From the NCBI GenBank assembly GCA_001775715.1, contig MEYC01000045.1, positions 1 to 34,141 on the forward strand: DNA of 34,141 nucleotides, given 5' to 3'. A program made the translations under genes and the position numbers. The notes below the pieces were generated by a model. The model was not told where the DNA came from, searched no databases, and saw only the letters and a list, made by a program, of their open reading frames with translations. The stretch's first letter is position 1. Every line of letters starts with the position of its first letter. Of this stretch, positions 26,682-34,141 are shown piece after piece. This DNA is from Candidatus Aminicenantes bacterium RBG_16_66_30. Its GTDB lineage: Bacteria; Acidobacteriota; Aminicenantia; Aminicenantales; Saccharicenantaceae.

Positions 26682-28785
26682 CGAACCCACCAATCTGACC
26701 ACGGTGTCCGCGGACGACCTCGCTTTCATCGAGCGGGAGCTCGGGCGGACGCCCCACCCCCAGCCGACGCGGGACCTGGCCGGCAAGCTCGCCTTCGAGA
26801 AGACCGCCACCGAGCGGACCCAGGACGTCAAGAAGTACGATTCCTACGCCCGCTACGAGGTCGGCGACCTCATCGAGAAGGACTACAACGAGCCGTTGAC
26901 CGTCGGCAGCAAGTCCGTCGAGCACTTCGAGGGCCGGATTATCCTCAAGGTCGCCGCCAAGACGTTCTCCAAGCACTTCGGCTGCGAGATGCTCGAGGTC
27001 GACTACCCCGGCGGCGGCGTCTTCCGGAAGTACATCGACTACATGAAGAAGACGCGGACCCAGGTCCTGCTGCCGTCGAACTGCGAGGGCCGGAACCAGC
27101 CCGCCGAGATCATGGCCAAGGGCGACGATCCGCGCCTGACCGAGCTGCCGATGACCGAGCGCGACCTCAAGACGCTCGAGAAGAACCTCCGGGCCGGCCT
27201 GGCCAAGGACCCGAACGTCTTCTCCTGGAACGATTCCTGGCAGATCTCGGCCAAGCGCGCTGAGATCCTGCCGGAGAAGGTCGGGGAGATCGAGGCCGAC
27301 TTCATCGCCACCGGCCACTCGGCCACGACCGAGGACCTCGTCCGGAAGTTCTTCGGCCTGGAGGCCTCGAACGACCTCTTCGATCTGACCTGCCTGAGCC
27401 TCAACGCCCTGCTCGAGAAGAAGCACAAGAAGGAGTTCATCCTTCTCGCCGACTCCGGCTGGGGCAAGTGGCATCTCAAGTCGATCCTCAACGCCCTGCC
27501 CCAGGGCCTCGCCCTGGCCGCCCCGATGGCCGAGCTCCCCGAGGTCGAGGAGGTCGAGAAGCCCGAGATGAGCATCGTCCAGGACTTCCCGATCAAGATC
27601 TACCTCACCTGGCGCGAGATCCTCTCGGGCGGCATCAAGGTCCCCCGCAGCCTGGGCAAGGCCCTGTCCCACGCCCGCGAATACACCTTCGTCGACCCCG
27701 ACGACAACAAACCCTACACCCTGTACTATTATCCCAACGAGAGCTTCTTCCTGGGTCTCCAGGAATTCTACACCGTGCACAACATCCCCCAGGGGTCCAG
27801 CCTGACCCTCGAGAGGACCGGTCCCAACACGTTCAAGTTCTGGGTCAAGAAATCGAAGAAGAAGATGTCCGTCCTCCGTCTCGGATACGACGCCGAGAAG
27901 GACGAGTTCGTGGATACCGGCGGCGAGGCCTATACCTACGCCGAGCCCAACAAGATCATCTACATCGAGCGCGAGACCCTGGCCCGGCTCCTGCCGCTCG
28001 CGGCGACCCGCGAAAGCCTCAACCTCAAGGACCTCGTCGTCCTCGTCTTCCGGGACCCGGCCCTGGCGACGTCGGCCCACTCACTCCATTTCCTCCGGGC
28101 CTACCATCTCATCGACATCGTCCGCCAAACGACCCAGGAAGACGTCGAATACGTCCTGCTCAACTCGCCGGAGGAGTTCATCAAGTCCGACAAGAAGAAG
28201 GGCGTGTTCACCTACCACGAGCCCTACGTGCCCGAAGAGGAAGCGCCCCTGGAGATCGGCTATCCCCAGGCCTACGAAGAGGCCGCGCCCGAGGCCTACA
28301 CGCCCGAAGAGGCGGCCCTCGAGGCCGTGGCCAAGGAGCTCCGCGGGGCCGAGCCCGAAACGGGCTTCGAGATCGTTCCGGAGAGAGAGTCGGCCAGGGG
28401 GCCCGCCCCGGCTCCGGAGCCCGGCGAGCCGGGCAAGAAGGACAAGGCCTTCAAGAGGAGGAAGCCCAAGGCCGAAGGCGAGAAGGGCCCCCGGCCCAAG
28501 AAGAGCGAGCGCCGGGTCATCGAGGAGAAGATCGTCGAGGAGGAATCCGTCCAGGAGGCCATCCGGGCGGTCAAGGAAAAAGAGGAAGAAGGCCTCGAGC
28601 AGAAGGCTGGGGAGAAGAAAGAAGAATTCAAGCCGGCCGCGGCCAAGGACAAGGCCAAGGACAAGGCCAAGGCCAAGGAAGAGCCCAAGTTCGGCATCTT
28701 CGGCGACCTGCTCAAAACGGCCCTCAAGAAGAAAGAGGAGCCGAAGCCCGAGGAGCCCGGCAAGCCCGAACCTGAATCTCAGTAA
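26674..28785 (+). CDS. large uncharacterised multidomain protein, low-complexity K/E-rich C-terminus
   Basis: 703 aa; ATG overlaps the argF stop by 8 nt (ATGACTGA); continuous high-GC3 coding; no family recognised with confidence. Confidence 0.85.
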   Translation: MTDEPTNLTTVSADDLAFIERELGRTPHPQPTRDLAGKLAFEKTATERTQDVKKYDSYARYEVGDLIEKDYNEPLTVGSKSVEHFEGRIILKVAAKTFSKHFGCEMLEVDYPGGGVFRKYIDYMKKTRTQVLLPSNCEGRNQPAEIMAKGDDPRLTELPMTERDLKTLEKNLRAGLAKDPNVFSWNDSWQISAKRAEILPEKVGEIEADFIATGHSATTEDLVRKFFGLEASNDLFDLTCLSLNALLEKKHKKEFILLADSGWGKWHLKSILNALPQGLALAAPMAELPEVEEVEKPEMSIVQDFPIKIYLTWREILSGGIKVPRSLGKALSHAREYTFVDPDDNKPYTLYYYPNESFFLGLQEFYTVHNIPQGSSLTLERTGPNTFKFWVKKSKKKMSVLRLGYDAEKDEFVDTGGEAYTYAEPNKIIYIERETLARLLPLAATRESLNLKDLVVLVFRDPALATSAHSLHFLRAYHLIDIVRQTTQEDVEYVLLNSPEEFIKSDKKKGVFTYHEPYVPEEEAPLEIGYPQAYEEAAPEAYTPEEAALEAVAKELRGAEPETGFEIVPERESARGPAPAPEPGEPGKKDKAFKRRKPKAEGEKGPRPKKSERRVIEEKIVEEESVQEAIRAVKEKEEEGLEQKAGEKKEEFKPAAAKDKAKDKAKAKEEPKFGIFGDLLKTALKKKEEPKPEEPGKPEPESQ

Positions 28786-28870
28786 GGGCTGGTTTCTTCA
28801 TCGCGGGGAAGTCCGTCGTGAGGCGGCGAGGGTTATCGCTCCAAGGCCCCGCGAAAAAAAGCCTTCCGCT

Positions 28871-29947
28871 TTACAGGATATCGCGCACCGATCCCTTGCG
28901 GCGCGTCACGCCCATGCTATCTAGGAGCTCGAGCAGGGGGATGCTGTACTTGCGCGACAGTCCGGTCATGGCCTTGAACTCGGCCACGGTCAATTCCTTC
29001 TTCCCCGAGCCGCGGACCTTGCGGACGATCTCGTCGAGCCAGCGGGCGTGGAGGATGAAGCCGTCGACGCCTTCAACGATCTTTTTCCGCTCGGCCAGGG
29101 CGGCCAGGAGCGTCTGAAGCTTCCCAGTGGTCAGCTTGAGCCTGGCCTGGATGTCGTCCAAGGACACGCTGCCGAGCTCGCCGCTGAGGACCATCTTTTC
29201 GAGGGCGGCCAGGGTCTCCTCATCGGCGGCCGTGAGGGGGATGCGGAAATCGGGCAGCCGGACGATCCCGGCCTCCTCGACGGCGCGGCCCTCCTTGGCC
29301 AGGAGCCGGAGGGTCAGGACGAGGACCGTCCGGGGGGTCTCGAACCGCTTCTCCAGCTTCTCGAGGGGCGCGCCCCGCTGGGAGGGATGGGCCTGATGGT
29401 ATCGGGCGACGAAGGCGACGATGCGGCAGCGCAGGAAATCGAGGCTGTCCTGGGCAATGAGCCGCAGGGGGGCGAAGGCGAGGATGCGGAGCCGGCCTTC
29501 CGTCTCGAGCGTCCGGGCCAGGATCTCGACCCGGGAGGCGGACAGGCGCGAGAACGAGGCCAGGCGCTCCCCGTGAAGCCCTTCGAGCCCTCCCGCCTCG
29601 GTCAGGGCGAGGAGCATGTCCTTCTCCCCGAGAACCAGCCGGGCGAGGAGGGCTTTCCGCCGGGACGGCTTGAGCTCCTCGGCCGAGGGCGGGTCCGGGT
29701 AGAGACACGTGCCGCGACCGAGCGGTTCGCCCTTATCGGTCCGGAGCTCGAAGGGGTCGCCCCAGCGAACGTCGATCGGAGCGGAGGCTAGGACCCGGAC
29801 GAACGGGGCCTCCCGCCGCCCTGCGAACGCATAGTCGGTCAGCCGGACGGGAGCGCTCGCGCCGAGGAAGACGGCTTCGGCTCGGACCTCGCCGGCCCCG
29901 CGGGGCAGCGGGAAGTCCAGGACGGCGTCGAACGCGGTGGCTTTCAT
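28871..29947 (-). CDS. SelB C-terminal-like protein (domain III-like plus winged helices, no GTPase domain)
   Basis: C-terminus KELTVAEFKAMTGLSRKYSIPLLELLDSMGVTRRKGSVRDIL matches the SelB WH4 hallmark; central region resembles SelB WH linkers; no G1-G4 motifs. Confidence 0.8.
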   Translation of the reverse strand: MKATAFDAVLDFPLPRGAGEVRAEAVFLGASAPVRLTDYAFAGRREAPFVRVLASAPIDVRWGDPFELRTDKGEPLGRGTCLYPDPPSAEELKPSRRKALLARLVLGEKDMLLALTEAGGLEGLHGERLASFSRLSASRVEILARTLETEGRLRILAFAPLRLIAQDSLDFLRCRIVAFVARYHQAHPSQRGAPLEKLEKRFETPRTVLVLTLRLLAKEGRAVEEAGIVRLPDFRIPLTAADEETLAALEKMVLSGELGSVSLDDIQARLKLTTGKLQTLLAALAERKKIVEGVDGFILHARWLDEIVRKVRGSGKKELTVAEFKAMTGLSRKYSIPLLELLDSMGVTRRKGSVRDIL

Positions 29948-31842
29948 CGGCGGCGCTCCTCCGGATCCGCCGCCGGAACGAAGCTCATGCGGCGCAGGGC
30001 CGGATCGCAGGACACCAGGATTACACGAACGGCGTCGCCCAAGTCAAACGTTTTCCGCCGGCGCTTCGGCCGGAGCCGCCGGGCCGCCGGCTTCGGCTCG
30101 AAATCCCCGCTCAACGAGGCGAACGGCAGGAGCCCGGCGACGAAATACTCGTCGATCTCCACGACCAGGCCGGCCTTGACAACGTCGACGACGATGCCCC
30201 CGAACTCCTCGCCGAGACGGTCCTTGAGGAACCGGAAGATGCGCCACTCGACGAGGGCCTGCTCGGCCTCGCCGGCGTTGCGCTCCCGGCCGGAGGATCT
30301 GGCCGCGATCTCTTCGAGAGGAAGGCGGCCCGGCGCCTCGCGGGCGAGGAGGGCCTTGAGAAGGCGGTGGACGACGAGGTCGGGATAGCGGCGGATGGGC
30401 GAGGTGAAGTGCGTGTAGTCGACCTTGGCCAGGCCGTAGTGGCCGACGTTCTTCGACGAGTAGACGGCCAGCTTCATCGCCCGCAGGACCTGGATGCCGA
30501 CGAACTTTTCGCCGGGGAGGCCCTTGGCCTTCTCGAGGACGCGCTGGAGGTCCCGCGAGCGGACCTTGGACGGCTCGGGCAGGGTCAGCCCGAAATTCAG
30601 GATGAGGTCCCGGAGCTTTTCGAGGTCGGAGACGCTGGGCGGCGGGTGGACCCGGTAGATCGACGGGACCTTCTTCTCCGAGAACCGCCGGGCCACGGCG
30701 ACGTTGGCGGCGACCATGAATTCCTCGATGAGCCGATGGGCCTCGTTGCGCTCCCCGGCCGCGACCGCGAGGAGCTTGCCCTCCTCATAGACGAGCTCCG
30801 GCTCGACGAGGTCGAAGTCGAGGCTGCCCTCGGCCAGGCGGCTTCGCCGCAGGGCCTCGGCCAGCTCCCGCATGACCAGGAGGTCGGGGACGACGTCCGC
30901 GAACCGGGCCGCCTCGGCCGCGTCGCCCTCAAAGATCTTGAACACCGACGTGTAGGTCATGCGGTGGGCCGTCCGGATGACGGAGGGCATGAACTCCGCC
31001 TTGCGGACCCGGCCGTCCTCGGCGACCTCGATCAGGGCGGAGAAGGCGAGCCGCGGCACCCGGGGCCGCAGGCTGCAGAGGTCGTTCGAGAGCTTCTCGG
31101 GGAGCATCGGCAGGGTCAGGTCGGGGAAATAGACGCTCGTTCCCCGCTCGAACGCCTCGCGCTCGAGGGCGCTTCCCGGAGCGACGTAATGCGAGACATC
31201 GGCGATGTGGACACCAAGGAGCCAGCCCCCGGCCGGAAGCCGCCGGATGCTGACGGCGTCGTCGAAGTCCTGGGCCTTCTCCCCGTCGATCGTCACGGAG
31301 GCCCAATCGCGGAAGTCCCGCCGCCCCTCGAGCGCTTCACGCGGGACGTCGTCCGGGAAGGCCGCGGCCTCCCGCACGGCCGCCGGGCCGAATTCGCTCC
31401 GAAGCCCGTAGCGGCGGATGACGACCTGGGCGTCGACGCCCGGGTCCTCCGGCCGGCCAAGGACGCAGGTGACGGTCAAGGTCGCCCGGTCGGCCTCGAC
31501 GATCATCCCGGGCGCCGGATGGAGGCGGCCGCGGGACTTGAGCGGGAGATCGTCCTGCGAGAGCGAATCGAAGGGCTGGAGGAAGGGCGCCCCGGCCCGC
31601 TCTTTATAGACCCCTAAAAGGACAGTCCGGCCCTTCTTCAGGATGCGCTCGACCCGGCCCTCGGGCTTGCCGAACTTGCCCTTCTCGACGACGGAGACGG
31701 CGACCTCGTCGCCGGGCATGGCCTCCTGGGCGTACCGGGCGGGCACGAAGATGTCCTCGCCGCCGGCGTCCGGCGTGACGAAGCCGAAGCCCGGCCGCGC
31801 CGTGACGAAGCGGCCGAGGACGAGCTTTTTGGGGACGGCCAT
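29944..31842 (-). CDS. rnr: ribonuclease R (RNB plus S1)
   Basis: MAVPKKLVLGRFVTARPGFGFVTPD (CSD), SVTIDGEKAQDFDDAVSIRRL, VDYTHFTSPIRRYPDLVVHRLL; start 31842 inside ORF 29944-32016. Confidence 0.92.
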   Translation of the reverse strand: MAVPKKLVLGRFVTARPGFGFVTPDAGGEDIFVPARYAQEAMPGDEVAVSVVEKGKFGKPEGRVERILKKGRTVLLGVYKERAGAPFLQPFDSLSQDDLPLKSRGRLHPAPGMIVEADRATLTVTCVLGRPEDPGVDAQVVIRRYGLRSEFGPAAVREAAAFPDDVPREALEGRRDFRDWASVTIDGEKAQDFDDAVSIRRLPAGGWLLGVHIADVSHYVAPGSALEREAFERGTSVYFPDLTLPMLPEKLSNDLCSLRPRVPRLAFSALIEVAEDGRVRKAEFMPSVIRTAHRMTYTSVFKIFEGDAAEAARFADVVPDLLVMRELAEALRRSRLAEGSLDFDLVEPELVYEEGKLLAVAAGERNEAHRLIEEFMVAANVAVARRFSEKKVPSIYRVHPPPSVSDLEKLRDLILNFGLTLPEPSKVRSRDLQRVLEKAKGLPGEKFVGIQVLRAMKLAVYSSKNVGHYGLAKVDYTHFTSPIRRYPDLVVHRLLKALLAREAPGRLPLEEIAARSSGRERNAGEAEQALVEWRIFRFLKDRLGEEFGGIVVDVVKAGLVVEIDEYFVAGLLPFASLSGDFEPKPAARRLRPKRRRKTFDLGDAVRVILVSCDPALRRMSFVPAADPEERRR

Positions 31843-31850
31843 GATCGTGC

Positions 31851-32486
31851 TCAGTGATAGAACAGAGAGGCGTGGGGGATGCGGCGGCAGGCGCGGGCGG
31901 CCATGACGACCCGCCGGCGGGCGTCGCCGGCGAGGTCTGCGGAAGCCCGCCCGCGGAGCTCGCGCCGGGCCTCCGACGCGGCGGCGGCCTTCTCCGCGGC
32001 CGTCGCCCGGGCCCAAAGAATCTCTTCGACATCGGCATCGATCCGTTCGAGGACGGCCTCATCGGGCTTGGACGTGTCCAGCGCGGTCAGGGCCGACCGG
32101 AGGAGGCCGGCCATCTCGCCGTCTTCGGGCGGCAGGCCGCGGAGGGCTTTCTCGATCTCCCGGCGGGCCCGTTCCGGCTTGCCGAGTCCCGTGCCGGCCG
32201 TCGCCCGGCCGCCGGCCCCGCGGTCCCGGTGCTGGGCGAAGGCCTCGTCGACGCGGCGCTCGCAGCGGCCGAGCGAGATCCCCCTCCTCGCCCGGCCCGC
32301 CGACCGGAGGTCGTCGAAGGTCCGGGCGATCGCTTCGAGGACGACGCGGAGAGGGATCCTCCGGGCTTCCCACGAGCCGATCAAGGCCTGGTCCCGGGGC
32401 GAGAGGAGGAGCGGCGCGCCGCGGCGCTCCACGAAGGCGCGGGCGATCGACTGATAGTAGCCGCTCCGGTCTTTATCGTCGGTCAT
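31851..32486 (-). CDS. hypothetical protein (helical)
   Basis: 211 aa, between coaX and rnr on the same strand; MTDDKDRSGYYQSIARAFVERRGAPLLLSPRDQALIGSWEARRIPLRVVLEAI. Confidence 0.7.
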   Translation of the reverse strand: MTDDKDRSGYYQSIARAFVERRGAPLLLSPRDQALIGSWEARRIPLRVVLEAIARTFDDLRSAGRARRGISLGRCERRVDEAFAQHRDRGAGGRATAGTGLGKPERARREIEKALRGLPPEDGEMAGLLRSALTALDTSKPDEAVLERIDADVEEILWARATAAEKAAAASEARRELRGRASADLAGDARRRVVMAARACRRIPHASLFYH

Positions 32487-32509
32487 GGTCGTTAGGGCCG
32501 GCCCGCGGC

Positions 32510-33286
32510 TCAGGGCTCCGCGTCCCGGTTTCGTTCGTAGATGATCCTCAGCCCCTCGAGGACGAGGTCGGGCTCATAGGCCTCGATCGCCGGGAGCTCG
32601 GGCGCGATCTGGCCGCCGAACCCGCCCGTGGCCACGACCCGGACCGGCCCGCCGAGCTCCTTACGGATCTCCCCGATCGTGTTCGTGACGAGGCCGATGT
32701 AGCCGAAGTAGAGGCCGGACTGCATGCTCGCGACGGTCGTCCGGCCGATGGCCCGCTTGGGCTTGCGGATCTCGACGCGGGGCAAGCGGGCCGTCTTGAG
32801 GGTCAGGGCCTCGGCGGCGATCTGGATACCGGGCGCGATGGCCCCGCCCAGGTACTCGCCCTTGGCCGAGACGGCGTCGAACGTCGTCGCCGTCCCGAAA
32901 TCGACGACGATGGCCGGGCCCCCGTACTTCTCGAAGGCGGCGACCGCGGCCGTGATCCGGTCCGCGCCGACCTCGAAAGGATTTTCATAGAGGATGGGCA
33001 TGCCCGTTTTGAGGCCGGGGCCGACGACGAGGGCCGTCTGGCCGAAATAGCTCCGGCAGACCTCTTCGATGACCGGGGTCAGGGGCGGGACGACGCTGGA
33101 GATGATGGCCCCCGAGATCTCGCCGGCCTTGAGCTCGGCGACCTGCATGAGATTGAGGAGGATGGCCCCGTACTCGTCGCTCGTCTTATCGCTGTCCGTC
33201 CGGATCTTCCAGCTCTTGACGAGCGAACGGCCGCGGAAGAGCCCGATGGCGATCGTCGTATTGCCGACATCGAAAGCCAAGAGCAT
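32510..33286 (-). CDS. coaX: type III pantothenate kinase
   Basis: MLLAFDVGNTTIAIGLFRG, GADRITAAVAAFEKYGGPAIVVDFGTATTFD, GGAIAPGIQIAAEAL. Confidence 0.95.
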   Translation of the reverse strand: MLLAFDVGNTTIAIGLFRGRSLVKSWKIRTDSDKTSDEYGAILLNLMQVAELKAGEISGAIISSVVPPLTPVIEEVCRSYFGQTALVVGPGLKTGMPILYENPFEVGADRITAAVAAFEKYGGPAIVVDFGTATTFDAVSAKGEYLGGAIAPGIQIAAEALTLKTARLPRVEIRKPKRAIGRTTVASMQSGLYFGYIGLVTNTIGEIRKELGGPVRVVATGGFGGQIAPELPAIEAYEPDLVLEGLRIIYERNRDAEP

Positions 33287-33307
33287 CGCGCGCCTCCTTG
33301 CCGGCCG

Positions 33308-34066
33308 TCACCCGCCGCCGAGGCCGAGGACCGCGTCGAGGACGACCGTCCCGGCCGCGCCCTCGCGCTCGACAACGAGCCGGCCTTCCGGGTCGAGGCC
33401 CCGGCAGACCGCCGTGAACGTCCCGATGTCCGTCGTGACCCGGACGGGCTCGCCGGGCGGGAAGGCCAGCCTGGCCTCCGCGGCCGCGACGATCCTCCCC
33501 TTCTCGCCCCGGGCGAGGGCATTATACCAACTGTCGAGGGCCCGGCAAAGGCCGTCGAAGAGGGCGTCCACGGTCACCGCGGCCCGGCCGGCGATCCGGA
33601 GGGAGGTCGCGGCGTCCCGCAGCTCGGGGGGGAGATCCCCGGGCTCGTGGCCGACGTTGATGCCGACGCCGACCACGGCGAAGTCCCCGCCCGCCGCGCC
33701 CGTGACGGCCTCGGACAGGATGCCGCCGAGCTTCCGCCCGCCGAGGACGAGGTCGTTCGGCCACTTGAGCCGGACCTCGATGCCGGCCCCGGCCGCGATG
33801 GCGTCCGACGCGGCCAACCCGGCGGCGAGGGGCAGGAGATGAGGCGAGGGCACGGGCCCGCCGCCGGGCCCGCGAACGATGAAGGAGGCATAGAGCCCCA
33901 GCCCGGCCGGCGAATGCCAGGCCCGGCCTTTCGTCCCCCGGCCGCGCGTCTGCTCCCGGGCGACGACGGCGGTCCCGTGCGCCGCGCCGGCCTGGGCCAG
34001 GTCGCGGGCCGCGTCGTTCGTCGAGGCGACGCTCGCCAGGCGATGGACGGTGGCTCCGAAGGGCAT
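33308..34066 (-). CDS. birA: biotin-[acetyl-CoA-carboxylase] ligase (no N-terminal HTH)
   Basis: SVASTNDAARDLA, VVAREQTRGRGTKGRAWHSPAGLGLYASF, VRLKWPNDLVLGGRKLGGILSE, VGVGINVGH. Confidence 0.94.
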   Translation of the reverse strand: MPFGATVHRLASVASTNDAARDLAQAGAAHGTAVVAREQTRGRGTKGRAWHSPAGLGLYASFIVRGPGGGPVPSPHLLPLAAGLAASDAIAAGAGIEVRLKWPNDLVLGGRKLGGILSEAVTGAAGGDFAVVGVGINVGHEPGDLPPELRDAATSLRIAGRAAVTVDALFDGLCRALDSWYNALARGEKGRIVAAAEARLAFPPGEPVRVTTDIGTFTAVCRGLDPEGRLVVEREGAAGTVVLDAVLGLGGG

Positions 34067-34084
34067 GGGTCCCCGCTCCCGGTC

Positions 34085-34141
34085 TCAAGCCGGATCGGAG
34101 AGCTTGGCCAGGTTCTGGCCGAGCTTCGCCAGGCGGTCGCG
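34085..34141 (-). CDS. C-terminal fragment of an unidentified CDS (runs off window end)
   Basis: Open minus-strand frame ...RDRLAKLGQNLAKLSDPA-stop at 34085; too short to assign. Confidence 0.35.
   Translation of the reverse strand, partial: RDRLAKLGQNLAKLSDPA

Noticed and set aside
28640-28690. aaggacaaggccaaggacaaggcc tandem repeat
   Set aside because: Simple low-complexity KDKAKDKAKAK coding repeat in the tail of the 703-aa protein, not a separate repeat or CRISPR.
28871-29947. SelB-like gene as a simple frameshift pseudogene
   Set aside because: The upstream sequence is the intact end of RNase R with a clean ATGA coupling, and the 358-aa frame is fully open; no GTPase remnant in any frame was recognisable.

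Overview
High-GC bacterial chromosome segment, densely coding, mostly housekeeping genes with a few unusual features. It contains no recognisable IS, phage or CRISPR. The minus strand carries: rfbB (partial), lptD, a small membrane protein and AtpZ; trxB/trxA; and a near-continuous ~14.4 kb run tRNA-Val(GAC)-thrS-infC-rpmI-rplT-pheS-pheT-zapB-like-zapA-rny-ymdB-xseA-xseB-dxs-tlyA-nadK. Further along the minus strand are a SelB-C-terminus-like protein, RNase R, a hypothetical, coaX and birA. The plus strand carries an atpI-like/atpB/atpE/YihY run, a YfcE-type phosphodiesterase, and a four-gene run: cyclic-2,3-diphosphoglycerate-synthetase-like GTPase, carbamate kinase, ornithine carbamoyltransferase and a 703-aa uncharacterised protein. 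The most interesting items are: (i) a SelB-like protein without its GTPase domain, start-stop coupled to RNase R; (ii) a nested-inverted-repeat element at ~23.1-23.27 kb that looks like a structured RNA with no associated ORF; (iii) the large uncharacterised protein coupled to OTC; (iv) an infC gene with an AUU start and an 86-nt out-of-frame overlap with rpmI; (v) a hairpin that would sequester the RNase Y ribosome-binding site; (vi) domain-reduced PheT and ThrRS; (vii) a c-subunit with a Na+-type residue pattern. The long antisense ORFs in the track look like high-GC artefacts. Lineage (possibly Acidobacteriota/Aminicenantes-like) is a guess from gene content only.
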